Virus record (IMG/VR): IMGVR_UViG_3300040801_004793
Coordinates: 1-64,000 of that record
Source of the DNA: a virus
Strand: one strand, 5' to 3'
DNA: 64,000 nt
Of the stretch, positions 7,595 to 15,538 are shown piece by piece. The number at the start of each line of letters is the position of its first letter. Position 1 is the first letter of the stretch. The notes beneath the pieces are model-generated. The model was not told where the DNA came from and ran no database searches. It was given only the letters and a program-made list of their open reading frames with translations. The position numbers were made by a program, and so were the translations under genes.

Positions 7595-8368
7595 ATGGTT
7601 ACTAAGGATATTCCTGAAATGGTATTTATCCCCGGAGGGTCTTTTATGATGGGGTCTTCCACGGATGAAAGAAAAAGTAGTTCAAGTGAGAGACCTCGAC
7701 ATAAAGTTACGATACCTGATTTTTACATGGGACGGTATCCAGTAACCCAAGCACAGTATAAATTTATAATGGGTAAAATTCCTTCTCCTTTTTCCCGTCA
7801 AGGAGATAATAAACCCGTAGACTTAGTAAGTTGGAATGAAGCCGTAGCATTTTGCCAAAAGCTCTCAGCGGTCACGTCTAAAACGTATAGATTACCTTCT
7901 GAAGCCGAGTGGGAATATGCCTGTAGAGCAGGAACTACTACGCCTTTTTACTTTGGGAAAACTATTACCACTGACCTTGCTAACTATTGCGGTTGCTCGA
8001 CCTATGGACAAGTGCCAAATAGTCTTTACCGAAAGGAAACTACTACAGTAGGCAGCTTTCCGCCCAATGCCTTTGGTCTTTACGACATGCATGGCAACGT
8101 ATGGGAGTGGTGCCAGGATGTGTGGCACGACAGTTATCAGGGAGCCCCCAGCGATGGCCGTGCTTGGACAGAAGGCAACACCTTCACGCAAGAGAGGCGA
8201 GTTTTACGTGGAGGCTCCTGGAGCGACATTCCGTGGTATTGCCGGTCCGCGTGTCGTTCCAGCAACTATGCCGACAACCGCTACATCCTCAATGGTTTTA
8301 GAGTAGCTTGTGATGACCCCAGCACTCTTCTGTTGCCCTTTACTCCCTTTATCTCCTTTGGATTCTAA
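7595..8368 (+). CDS. FGE-fold protein, copy 5, with DGR-like variable segment
   Basis: A protein of 257 residues with FGE-fold motifs from IPGGSFMMGS to GFRV and the tail PFISFGF. The segment 8213-8299 belongs to the set of four near-identical DNA frames in which differences fall mainly on codon positions 1 and 2. This is the expected mark of adenine-directed retrohoming. In known DGR targets this part of the C-type lectin fold is the ligand-binding face, so the protein is probably a binding protein displayed on the virion or host surface. Confidence 0.9.
   Translation: MVTKDIPEMVFIPGGSFMMGSSTDERKSSSSERPRHKVTIPDFYMGRYPVTQAQYKFIMGKIPSPFSRQGDNKPVDLVSWNEAVAFCQKLSAVTSKTYRLPSEAEWEYACRAGTTTPFYFGKTITTDLANYCGCSTYGQVPNSLYRKETTTVGSFPPNAFGLYDMHGNVWEWCQDVWHDSYQGAPSDGRAWTEGNTFTQERRVLRGGSWSDIPWYCRSACRSSNYADNRYILNGFRVACDDPSTLLLPFTPFISFGF
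8213..8299 (+). other. Candidate DGR variable repeat 1
   Basis: 29 codons from GGC TCC TGG to GGT TTT, alignable without gaps to 9071-9157, 9832-9918 and 10581-10667. The A-free codons TGC CGG TCC and GCC are identical in all four. Codons ending in a fixed C or T differ in their first two bases. No template repeat was found in the window. Confidence 0.7.
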
Positions 8369-8419
8369 AAATATCCGCTTCTCGCTGAGATCTTGTAATA
8401 CTTGTTTTTGAGAAAAAAA

Positions 8420-9193
8420 ATGAAGCGCTTTACAGAACAACTTCATGGGTATATTGTGCCCCTGGAAATGATCCATATCCCCGCTGGCATCTTTCTCATG
8501 GGCTCTCCTGAAAAGGAAAAAGACCGATTTGGAGATGAAGGCCCTCAGCATGAGGTCATCGTCCCCACTTTTTTCATGGGGCGCTACCCCATCACCCAGG
8601 CCCAATATGAAGCGGTGATGGGCACCACCCCCGCCACGAAATATGAGGCTGATCGCTTTGTCGCTCTCAATAAACCCGTTGTGGGGGTGAGCTGGAAGGA
8701 TGCCGTTACCTTTTGCACCGCCCTGGCCCAGCGCACGGGTCGCCCCTATCGCTTACCTTCTGAAGCAGAATGGGAATATGCTTGCCGCGCTGGGACTACA
8801 ACGCCTTTCTACTTTGGGAGCACCCTCACTACCGAGGTTGCCAATTACGACGGTAACTACACCTATGGTGAGGGTCCGACAGGTGAATTTCGCAACGCCC
8901 TCACCTCTGTAGACCACTTTGAGGTTGCTAACTCCTTTGGCCTCTCAGACCTGCACGGCAATATCTATGAGTGGTGTCAGGATACGTGGCACGACAACTA
9001 TGAGGGGGCACCGACCGATGGCTCGGCTTGGGTAGACGGGGGCTATTCAGACCAAAAGGTTATCCGTGGTGGCTCCTGGAACAACATTCCGAGGGATTGC
9101 CGGTCCGCGTATCGCCTCAACCTCAACGCCGACAACCGCTACAACGACTTCGGTTTTCGTGTTTGTTGTGCTGCCCCTAGCAATCTTTTGTAG
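8420..9193 (+). CDS. FGE-fold protein, copy 6, with DGR-like segment and truncated tail
   Basis: A protein of 257 residues from the ATG at 8420 (a TTG start at 8402 is possible). It has full FGE-fold motifs with the variable segment at 9071-9157. It is clearly more GC-rich than its neighbours. It ends at a TAG, and reading on in frame would give SFVSFEF before the next TAA, which matches the FxxFGF tail of the other copies. The tail has therefore been cut off by a nonsense change. Its ATG is also separated from the previous stop by about 50 bases, unlike the 2-base spacing elsewhere. Confidence 0.87.
   Translation: MKRFTEQLHGYIVPLEMIHIPAGIFLMGSPEKEKDRFGDEGPQHEVIVPTFFMGRYPITQAQYEAVMGTTPATKYEADRFVALNKPVVGVSWKDAVTFCTALAQRTGRPYRLPSEAEWEYACRAGTTTPFYFGSTLTTEVANYDGNYTYGEGPTGEFRNALTSVDHFEVANSFGLSDLHGNIYEWCQDTWHDNYEGAPTDGSAWVDGGYSDQKVIRGGSWNNIPRDCRSAYRLNLNADNRYNDFGFRVCCAAPSNLL
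9071..9157 (+). other. Candidate DGR variable repeat 2
   Basis: The segment is aligned codon for codon with the other three. It has the most AAC codons (AAC AAC after TGG; AAC and TAC AAC later), so it may be the closest to the template sequence. The core TGC CGG TCC GCG is unchanged. Confidence 0.7.
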
Positions 9194-9219
9194 TCCTTCG
9201 TCTCCTTTGAATTCTAAAA

Positions 9220-9966
9220 ATGATTAGTAAATGTATTCCTGAAATGGTATTTATTCCAGGGGGATCTTTTATGATGGGAGTCTCCACAAATGAAAGAGGG
9301 GAAAGTGAGTCTGAGAAACCTCAACATAAAGTTACTGTACCCGCATTTTACATGGGACGATATCCGGTCACCCAAGCCCAGTATAAATTCATAATGGGTG
9401 AAAACCCTTCTCATTTTTCTCATCAAGGAGATAATAAGCCTGTAGAAAGAGTGAGTTGGAATCAAGCCACGGCATTTTGTCAGAGGCTCTCAGAGGTCAC
9501 GTCTAAAAAATATAGATTACCCTCCGAAGCGGAATGGGAATATGCTTGTCGGGGCGGGACGACAACCCCCTTTCACTTTGGGGAAACTATCACCTCTGAC
9601 CTTGCCAACTATGACGGTAGCGTGATCTACGGAGAAGAGCCACGAAGTACTTACCGAAAGGAAACCACTGAGGTCGGTAGTTTTCCACCCAATGGTTGGG
9701 GCCTTTATGACATGCATGGTAACGTGTGGGAATGGTGTGATGATGAATGGCATGGTAATTACCAGGGAGCTCCCATAAACGGATCACCTTGGTTAGAAGA
9801 CGATGATAGAGGTAGAAGAGTTCTACGTGGCGGCTCCTGGGACTACGGCCCGAGGCTTTGCCGGTCCGCGTTTCGCTACTTCGTCTATGCCGACCAAAGC
9901 TGGGACGATACCGGTTTTAGAGTAGCCTGTGATTACAAACTTCCTTTTCAAGCTTTTGGATTCTAA
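9220..9966 (+). CDS. FGE-fold protein, copy 7, with DGR-like variable segment
   Basis: A protein of 248 residues with the same motif order and the tail PFQAFGF. The N-terminal half is nearly identical in protein to copies 5 and 8 (EMVFIPGGSFMMG), showing recent duplication, while the C-terminal segment 9832-9918 is strongly changed. An Asp/Arg-rich insert (DDDRGRR) precedes the variable segment. The start ATG follows the residual tail codons of copy 6. Confidence 0.9.
   Translation: MISKCIPEMVFIPGGSFMMGVSTNERGESESEKPQHKVTVPAFYMGRYPVTQAQYKFIMGENPSHFSHQGDNKPVERVSWNQATAFCQRLSEVTSKKYRLPSEAEWEYACRGGTTTPFHFGETITSDLANYDGSVIYGEEPRSTYRKETTEVGSFPPNGWGLYDMHGNVWEWCDDEWHGNYQGAPINGSPWLEDDDRGRRVLRGGSWDYGPRLCRSAFRYFVYADQSWDDTGFRVACDYKLPFQAFGF
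9832..9918 (+). other. Candidate DGR variable repeat 3
   Basis: Same frame and length as the other three segments. Examples against repeat 1 are GAC TAC for AGC GAC and TAC TTC GTC for TCC AGC AAC. The third base stays C in these codons while bases 1 and 2 vary. Confidence 0.7.
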
Positions 9967-9968
9967 AA

Positions 9969-10715
9969 ATGACTAATAATGATATTCCTGAAATGGTATT
10001 TATTCCAGGAGGATCTTTTATGATGGGGTCTTCCAAAAATGAAAGAGACGGAAGTTCGTCTGAGAAACCTCAACATAAAGTTACTGTACCCGCATTTTAT
10101 ATGGGACAGAGCCCGGTCACCCAGAACCAGTATCAAGCAGTGATGGGTAAAAACCCTTCTTATTTTTCTCATCGGGGAGATAATAAACCCGTAGAATTAG
10201 TAAGTTGGAACGACGCCATAACATTTTGCCGAAAGCTCTCCCAACAGACAGGTCGGAAATATCGCTTACCTTCTGAAGCAGAATGGGAGTACGCTTGCCG
10301 AGCTGGAACCACAACACCTTTTTATTTTGGGGAAAGCATCACCACTGACCTTGCCAACTGTGCCGGTATCCCAGGCAATGGCGTCATGGCGGCAAAGGAT
10401 AATTACAGACAGAAAACCACTGAGGTCGGTAGTTTTCCACCCAATGCCTTTGGTCTCTACGATATGCACGGAAATGTATGGGAATGGTGTGAGGATGTGT
10501 GGCACAGCAACTATGAGGGGGCTCCTACAGACGGTAGTGCCTGGACAGAAGGCAACAACCAAGAGCGAGTTTTACGTGGAGGCTCCTGGAACGACATTAC
10601 GGGGATTTGCCGGTCCGCATTTCGCTACAGCAGCTATGCCGTCTGCCGCGATGTCGTCGGCGGTTTTAGAGTAGCTTGTGATTACACACCTCCTTTTAGC
10701 AATTTTGGATTCTAA
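9969..10715 (+). CDS. FGE-fold protein, copy 8, with DGR-like variable segment
   Basis: A protein of 248 residues with the complete motif set and the tail PFSNFGF. The variable segment is at 10581-10667. The DNA flanking the segment (GTTTTACGTGGAGGCTCC upstream, GGTTTTAGAGTAGC downstream) is almost identical to that of copy 5, as expected if both were rewritten from one template. It starts 2 bases after the stop of copy 7. Confidence 0.9.
   Translation: MTNNDIPEMVFIPGGSFMMGSSKNERDGSSSEKPQHKVTVPAFYMGQSPVTQNQYQAVMGKNPSYFSHRGDNKPVELVSWNDAITFCRKLSQQTGRKYRLPSEAEWEYACRAGTTTPFYFGESITTDLANCAGIPGNGVMAAKDNYRQKTTEVGSFPPNAFGLYDMHGNVWEWCEDVWHSNYEGAPTDGSAWTEGNNQERVLRGGSWNDITGICRSAFRYSSYAVCRDVVGGFRVACDYTPPFSNFGF
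10581..10667 (+). other. Candidate DGR variable repeat 4
   Basis: Fourth aligned segment. It carries GTC, TGC, GAT GTC GTC GGC where others have GAC, AAC, TAC ATC CTC AAT. These are changes at positions that are A in at least one sibling. The A-free codons are preserved, except for one GCG to GCA. Confidence 0.7.
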
Positions 10716-10720
10716 AAATA

Positions 10721-11428
10721 ATGACTTCTCTGATTGAGGTAGTAACAATTCCTTCAGGTACTTTCCTAGGTAAAGACTCTAATCAAATTTACGTACCTGG
10801 TTTTTATCTTTCTAAATATCTGATAACACGAAAAATCTGGAATTACGTAACACAGTTACCAGAAGTAAACACTCCTTTAGTTTCGACTGTAGATATTCCC
10901 GAGCTTTACCAGAATCCCGTACGAGGGGTGTCTTACTGGGATGTTTTAGAGTTTTGTAATCGAATCTCCAGTAAGACAGATCAGTATAGATTACCTACTG
11001 AAATTGAATGGGAATATGCTTGTAGAGCTGGCACTACAACAGCTTTCTACTTTGGAGGTATAGGAGACGCAAGTATAGAAAAATTTAATCATCTCGATTT
11101 GAAACTCTCTGCTACCTCTCACTTTCAAAGCCATAATAGTATTCATCCACATCAAGTTAATCGTGTTAATTATTACCCTCCAAATCCCTGGGGTTTACAT
11201 GATATGCATGGTAATTTGTGGGAGTGGTGTAAAAATAGTAAAGAAAATAAAACGGAACAAGAATCAGATAACTGGCCTGCAATTCTCAAAGGGGGATCTT
11301 GGAGAAGTCCCGCAAGGTCTTGTCAATCCAGTTCAATAATTTCTTTCCCTAAAAATTACAGGAACACTCACGTTGGATTTAGAGTCGTTCTAGAGAGACC
11401 CACTCAATTTGGTGCTTTTGGATTTTAA
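10721..11428 (+). CDS. FGE-fold protein, copy 9, divergent
   Basis: A protein of 235 residues and AT-rich. The N-terminal motif is reduced (IPSGTFLG), the middle is diverged (RGVSYWDVLEFC), but RLPTEIEWEYACRAG, WGLHDMHGNLWEWC, KGGSW and GFRV remain. The tail is QFGAFGF, keeping the family's C-terminal FGF. The variable-loop region shares no codon pattern with copies 5-8. It is probably a fixed, non-diversified relative. Confidence 0.87.
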   Translation: MTSLIEVVTIPSGTFLGKDSNQIYVPGFYLSKYLITRKIWNYVTQLPEVNTPLVSTVDIPELYQNPVRGVSYWDVLEFCNRISSKTDQYRLPTEIEWEYACRAGTTTAFYFGGIGDASIEKFNHLDLKLSATSHFQSHNSIHPHQVNRVNYYPPNPWGLHDMHGNLWEWCKNSKENKTEQESDNWPAILKGGSWRSPARSCQSSSIISFPKNYRNTHVGFRVVLERPTQFGAFGF

Positions 11429-11433
11429 AAAAA

Positions 11434-11646
11434 ATGACAAAAAAGCGTAAAACGAAAAAAGAATTAGAACAAGAAAACGAGAAGCTTAAAGAAAAAATAG
11501 AAAAAAATCAAAGAGTAGTAGAAGCTGCTAAGGGAGAAGTTGAGGTTTTGAGGGGAACATTACAAAACTTTGTGGCCCCAGAAAACAGAGAGGCTTACCA
11601 CACTCTAGCGGATAACATTAATTCTATACTCGATGAGACTAAGTAG
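11434..11646 (+). CDS. Small coiled-coil protein
   Basis: A protein of 70 residues, very rich in Lys and Glu (KKELEQENEKLKEKIEKNQ), so a long coiled coil is predicted for the first 50 residues. It follows copy 9 of the array within 6 bases and ends before a terminator. It could be a trimerising or tethering partner for the FGE-fold proteins, but this is inferred only from position. Confidence 0.7.
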   Translation: MTKKRKTKKELEQENEKLKEKIEKNQRVVEAAKGEVEVLRGTLQNFVAPENREAYHTLADNINSILDETK

Positions 11647-11668
11647 TTTTTTTTCGTTGGTGAACCAC

Positions 11669-11694
11669 GGGGGTATAAAAATACCCCCTTTCTT
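11669..11694 (+). terminator. Rho-independent terminator after the FGE-fold array
   Basis: GGGGGTAT and ATACCCCC form an 8-bp stem with an AAAA loop, followed by TTTCTT. It ends the array transcript that includes the coiled-coil gene. The tenth FGE-like gene starts 4 bases later. Confidence 0.8.
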
Positions 11695-11697
11695 AAA

Positions 11698-12381
11698 ATG
11701 AAAATTTTTTTAAAAAGCTCTCACTCAAAGGAGTTTTGTAAAATTCCATCGGGAACTTTTCTCCTATTTGAAAAGCAACTTTTTATTCCCGAATTTTACC
11801 TCGCTCTTAATCCAATCTCGATTTTTGATTTTCACTTAATTTTTGATATTCCCTTGAGTCCAAAATATCAGGAGTCTAATGGATTTCTTGCAAAAGTAAC
11901 ACCTTACATTGGAATAAGACCTTTTGAAGCAGAAAAAATTTGCAGCTTTTTAAATTTTCAAACGGGACTTAAAAAATTTAGAGTACCCACAGAAAACGAA
12001 TGGGAATATGCTTGCCGAGCCGGTAGCACTAGCCCTTTTTATTTTGGTGATGAAGACCACCCCGCTGTTGAGGATCTTGTAAATTGCGAGAGTAATTATA
12101 AACTTCCCTGGTCTTTTCTTGCTTTTACCGAAGAGCGTCATCCCTACGGTCTTAGAGGTATGCACGGAAACGTACGAGAGATATGTCTCAGTCGATACCA
12201 CAAATCGCCTGCAAAAAAAGGGTATTGCTGTCGTGGAGGAGATTACACATCTAAAAAAAATATGTGCTACTCTGCATCAAGGCTGCCTTGTCTCGACTTT
12301 GGAAGAAAAGGGAAGCAGGGATTTAGACCCCTATTAGAAAATATAGATCTATTGAATACAGGAAACCCTTCAATTCTGTAG
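11698..12381 (+). CDS. FGE-fold protein, copy 10, degenerate
   Basis: A protein of 227 residues. It keeps FRVPTENEWEYACRAGS, FYFGDED, GLRGMHGNVREIC, CCRGGD and GFRPL, but lacks the N-terminal IPGGSFMMGS signature and the FGF tail. The middle is strongly AT-biased. It is a divergent relative of the array, separated from it by a terminator, and probably under separate control. Confidence 0.8.
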   Translation: MKIFLKSSHSKEFCKIPSGTFLLFEKQLFIPEFYLALNPISIFDFHLIFDIPLSPKYQESNGFLAKVTPYIGIRPFEAEKICSFLNFQTGLKKFRVPTENEWEYACRAGSTSPFYFGDEDHPAVEDLVNCESNYKLPWSFLAFTEERHPYGLRGMHGNVREICLSRYHKSPAKKGYCCRGGDYTSKKNMCYSASRLPCLDFGRKGKQGFRPLLENIDLLNTGNPSIL

Positions 12382-12390
12382 TCAAAAAAG

Positions 12391-12433
12391 CTTGGAGTAT
12401 AAAAGCTCCAAGATGTAAAGCAGCTTCGGCTGC
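12391..12433 (+). other. Two hairpins upstream of a tRNA gene
   Basis: CTTGGAG/CTCCAAG (12391-12412) and GCAGC-TTCG-GCTGC (12420-12433, a stable UUCG tetraloop) follow the stop of copy 10. They precede a third hairpin with a T-run. They may protect or process the transcript ends near the tRNA. Confidence 0.5.
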
Positions 12434-12455
12434 ATCCTCTAGGTAGAAACAGACA

Positions 12456-12480
12456 GGTGTAGATTTTTCTACACCTTTTC
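12456..12480 (+). terminator. Rho-independent terminator
   Basis: GGTGTAGA and TCTACACC form an 8-bp stem with a TTTT loop followed by TTTTC. It ends just before the tRNA-Arg at 12482. Confidence 0.8.
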
Positions 12481-12481
12481 T

Positions 12482-12554
12482 GGCTCCTTAGCTCAGTGGA
12501 TAGAGCACCGGTCTTCTAAACCGTAGGTCATAGGTTCGAATCCTATAGGGGCCG
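12482..12554 (+). tRNA. tRNA-Arg(TCT), first copy
   Basis: Cloverleaf with acceptor GGCTCCT/AGGGGCC (one G-T pair), D arm GCTC/GAGC, anticodon loop CTTCTAA and T arm ATAGG/CCTAT. Anticodon TCT reads AGA, a codon common in these genes. CCA is not encoded. A second TCT tRNA with a different body lies at 30648. Confidence 0.95.
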
Positions 12555-12586
12555 TTTCGAGTTGTTTTCTTTTAAGGAATTCTGAA

Positions 12587-13234
12587 ATGACTATCTCAAA
12601 CCAAGTTTACCAAGCTATTGTCCGATACTACGCTTCTTTAAAAAGCAACTATTCTTTAGTAAGTCGCTTACAAGAATTAAATTTAATTGAAGAAGACCTT
12701 GAACTTCAAGCCACTATCTGGGGGCTAGCAGATCACGATCTCTTTTTAGAAGACCTTCCCCAGAATACAGAAGAGAGCACCTCAGTTTTCCAGCAAAAAC
12801 TAGAGATCTTAAGATCTATTGAAAAACTTCCCTGGTTTCAAGTTGGCTCTATATGTATGAACGAGAGTTTTTTAACTCCGGACATATTAAAAATAAAACT
12901 TCTCAAAGACATTTTTCTGAAAGATCCATTTAACTTGAATCCCTTAAGAGATCTTCTAGATTTAGCAAAAGAAGGCACTTACCTGCAAAAACGATATCGC
13001 CTTGCTTTTGTTAATGAAGTAGAGTCCTACGCTAAGTTAAACCCTAATGTAGGGGATTACTTATTAACGAAAGGAAACATTCTCTATTGCCGTCAGGAAG
13101 ATAAAATGTTTTATCTTACTGAGAAGTCTGAGTCTAACGATTCCGTCTTTAGCCGAACAAGTGAAGGAGAGAAAATACAGGTCTGCAATTTGGAAGAAAT
13201 TCAGATTCCCGTCATTAGCTTTGTCTCAAGGTAA
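12587..13234 (+). CDS. Hypothetical protein
   Basis: A protein of 215 residues with no recognised family and mostly helical composition. The AAGGA upstream is a fair ribosome site. It heads a run of closely spaced genes leading to the CCA-adding enzyme at 14628. Confidence 0.7.
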   Translation: MTISNQVYQAIVRYYASLKSNYSLVSRLQELNLIEEDLELQATIWGLADHDLFLEDLPQNTEESTSVFQQKLEILRSIEKLPWFQVGSICMNESFLTPDILKIKLLKDIFLKDPFNLNPLRDLLDLAKEGTYLQKRYRLAFVNEVESYAKLNPNVGDYLLTKGNILYCRQEDKMFYLTEKSESNDSVFSRTSEGEKIQVCNLEEIQIPVISFVSR

Positions 13235-13239
13235 CAATC

Positions 13240-13791
13240 ATGAAAACTGAAACTCTGCTAGAAAAACTTAGACTTTTTGCCCAAACTAGTTCAGTCTTTA
13301 TCCGGTGCTACCCCATCACTAGAACGATACAACTCATTTTTAGTTCTAGTAAAGAAAAAGAAAGAGCCGCAGTAAACGTAAATGGACATTCCGTTCATTT
13401 TCTTTCGTTTCTCGGTCTTCAGAAGACTGGTCCTGATGATAGCTGGACTGTTCCTAAAACATATGACTTTAAAATGATATGTGTTTTAGTATCAAGTTAC
13501 CTGTTTGATCAAGAACTGCAAGTAGAAACTCAATTTGCACCGGATAGCCACTCTATTACATGGAATTGGGTTGACTGCACTATTTACTTCAGAATAAAGT
13601 ACAACTTGCGAGTCATCCAATACGACCCTTTTGAAAAGACATTGACCGTAAAGAAAGACGATGTTTTACTAGAAAAGTGTCATCGGTCCTGGACAAATAA
13701 CGACTTTATTCAAGATATCGTTAGCTTGCTTAAGTCAGGTGAAAATCTCCAAGAACACGGTTGGATTACTAAGGAGAAAGAAAATGTCTAA
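13240..13791 (+). CDS. Hypothetical protein, paralogue of the next gene
   Basis: A protein of 183 residues. It shares its layout with the product of 13784-14356: an N-terminal helix, a FIRCYPITRTIQLIF-like strand pair, a middle helix region and a C-terminal half predicted to be beta. The two probably arose by tandem duplication. Function is unknown. Its stop overlaps the start of its paralogue. Confidence 0.7.
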   Translation: MKTETLLEKLRLFAQTSSVFIRCYPITRTIQLIFSSSKEKERAAVNVNGHSVHFLSFLGLQKTGPDDSWTVPKTYDFKMICVLVSSYLFDQELQVETQFAPDSHSITWNWVDCTIYFRIKYNLRVIQYDPFEKTLTVKKDDVLLEKCHRSWTNNDFIQDIVSLLKSGENLQEHGWITKEKENV

Positions 13792-14356
13792 CATTTATGA
13801 CACCTTGAAGGCTTTAAACCAGAAAGCTCTAAAAGCGGAGGTCTATATAGACTTCTTTCCAGAAAGAAAATTTGTCCGAGTGTATTATGGGAGTGAAGAA
13901 ATTAGAGAGAAAAGCCTGATTGGTAAAAAGTGTCCTCTTAGTGTGTTGGGGGCTTGTTATTGCATCTCAGAAGAAGGTTATACTATTCCCCCAAACCTTG
14001 ATGCTCTCATCATACTCCATGCTTTCTCCGGCTACTTGATAGATTCGGGCCTGACGGTTATTATAAATAACCGAAAGTACGAACGCCTCCACAAAATGTC
14101 AGATTTCGACTGCCTTCTGTACTTTCAAGAAAAATTTGGTTTTTCAGAGTTAACTTTTTCTGGTGCTAACTCTCATAATCCTGACTTTGGAATTTACACT
14201 CTAAAGTTAGGTGAGCAGACTCTTTATCACTCGCTAGATATTCGAACTAGTATTGAAGTGATAGAGGCTCAAGTCCTTTCTACTCTTCGGCAAAAATCGA
14301 AAGACCAGTCTGCTTTACAAGCTTTACTTGCTGATGGTTGGACGTTAGAGCAATAA
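13784..14356 (+). CDS. Hypothetical protein, paralogue of the previous gene
   Basis: A protein of 190 residues from the ATG at 13784, which has AAGGAG at a good distance. The frame is open upstream to 13739, but without a ribosome site. Segments such as VYIDFFPERKFVRVYY match the corresponding part of its upstream neighbour. Function is unknown. The stop overlaps the next ATG (TAATG). Confidence 0.7.
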   Translation: MSNIYDTLKALNQKALKAEVYIDFFPERKFVRVYYGSEEIREKSLIGKKCPLSVLGACYCISEEGYTIPPNLDALIILHAFSGYLIDSGLTVIINNRKYERLHKMSDFDCLLYFQEKFGFSELTFSGANSHNPDFGIYTLKLGEQTLYHSLDIRTSIEVIEAQVLSTLRQKSKDQSALQALLADGWTLEQ

Positions 14357-14619
14357 TGGTTTCCAAACTAACACTGTCCCAAAAATTTCAACTTCGGTCC
14401 AACATACTTGAATTCGAAAAGTTACTCTCTGAAATAGAGCCTGGTAAAAAAGAAAAGTTGATTGAAATATACTCAGCTTTGTGGGGGGAGGTTTTCTACC
14501 TACAGAATCAGAAGAAATTACTCTGCATGATTCTTGCCAAAACAGGTCATCTTTTGACTACGAAAGAATTGGAAGAGCTTTCTTCTCCGGGAGAGGCTCT
14601 AGATTCTAAAACGGAATAG
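14356..14619 (+). CDS. Small helical hypothetical protein
   Basis: A protein of 87 residues from the ATG at 14356, coupled to the previous stop (TAATG). It is mainly helical and charged, with no recognised family. It lies 8 bases before the CCA-adding enzyme gene. Confidence 0.6.
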   Translation: MVSKLTLSQKFQLRSNILEFEKLLSEIEPGKKEKLIEIYSALWGEVFYLQNQKKLLCMILAKTGHLLTTKELEELSSPGEALDSKTE

Positions 14620-14627
14620 GAGAAAAC

Positions 14628-15323
14628 ATGCATATTTATGAAGTTGGTGGTCACGTAAGGGATAAGCTGCTAGGAATTTGCAGCAAAGATATTGACTACC
14701 TCGTAGTGGGTTTGGATAGTTATCGTGATATGATTCAAACCCTGCGAGATCAAGGTTTTACCATTCTACACGAGTACGCCGACAAGTTTACAGCCGTTGC
14801 TAGGGACAGCTATGGTAGGCCAGTAGACTTTGTTTGGGCTAGAGGCGGGGAAATCTATAAAAATGGAAAGCTAGTTCATGTGAGACCTGGAACTTTGCAA
14901 GAAGACCTATCCCGTCGAGACTTTACCATTAATGCGATGGCAAAAGATTCTACAGGTAAGATTCTTGACTTTTTTGGTGGGCAAAGAGATCTAAAAGAAG
15001 GAGTCATTCGAGCCGTAGGAAAACCAACTGAAAGATTTGAGGAAGATCCACGAAGGATTATTAGAGCCATAAGATTTCGAGTTCAACTCTCAAAGCTTAC
15101 GGAAAGATCTTTCGAGTTTGATCAACCTACTTATTGGGGTATGGTAGAGGCTCTACATCTCTTGGCTGAAACTCGGTATAAAGATAAAATTCGAGAGGAA
15201 CTAAATCGAAGTTTCACGTACGATGCTCTCCTGACTCTTGAGACTTTAAAGCTCGTAGAGGGGCTGCAAGAGTTATTATTCCAACAACTGAATCTGAAGA
15301 TCAAAATTACACAAGAAAAATGA
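14628..15323 (+). CDS. Minimal CCA-adding enzyme (tRNA nucleotidyltransferase)
   Basis: A protein of 231 residues. It has the class II nucleotidyltransferase head: VGGHVRD (6-12), catalytic DID (21-23), RRDFTINAMA (96-105) and the neck motif EEDPRRIIRA (138-147). Known CCA-adding enzymes usually have about 380-460 residues, so the body and tail domains are mostly missing. A trimmed form could still add CCA, or only part of it. None of the ten tRNA genes here encodes CCA, which fits a role in maturing or repairing them. A good ribosome site (GGAG) precedes the ATG. Confidence 0.88.
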   Translation: MHIYEVGGHVRDKLLGICSKDIDYLVVGLDSYRDMIQTLRDQGFTILHEYADKFTAVARDSYGRPVDFVWARGGEIYKNGKLVHVRPGTLQEDLSRRDFTINAMAKDSTGKILDFFGGQRDLKEGVIRAVGKPTERFEEDPRRIIRAIRFRVQLSKLTERSFEFDQPTYWGMVEALHLLAETRYKDKIREELNRSFTYDALLTLETLKLVEGLQELLFQQLNLKIKITQEK

Positions 15324-15529
15324 AGAGAAATAGAAAGCCCGACTTTTGGGACTACTTTACTTCTGTCAATATCTACTTCTTTTTTGTTTCGTACCTTTCT
15401 CTCTTTGTGTATTTTATAGATTGGGCTTTTTGGTCTAAACCCGGTCTAAACATCCTTTTTCTGGTACTTCCCCTGATTCAAACCAATCTGACCTTATTTC
15501 TGTTGTTTATTTCTAGCCTAAGAGACTAG
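15320..15529 (+). CDS. Small membrane protein
   Basis: A protein of 69 residues with two predicted membrane segments (around YFFFVSYLSLFVYFI and ILFLVLPLI) after a basic N-terminus. Its ATG overlaps the stop of the CCA-adding enzyme gene (ATGA). Function is unknown. Confidence 0.65.
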   Translation: MKRNRKPDFWDYFTSVNIYFFFVSYLSLFVYFIDWAFWSKPGLNILFLVLPLIQTNLTLFLLFISSLRD

Positions 15530-15538
15530 AGATTCATT

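Noticed and set aside
5297-10715. Calling copies 2-8 of the FGE-fold genes active formylglycine-generating enzymes
   Set aside because: The first catalytic cysteine is missing in all of them, it lies in the variable loop, and no sulfatase is encoded here.
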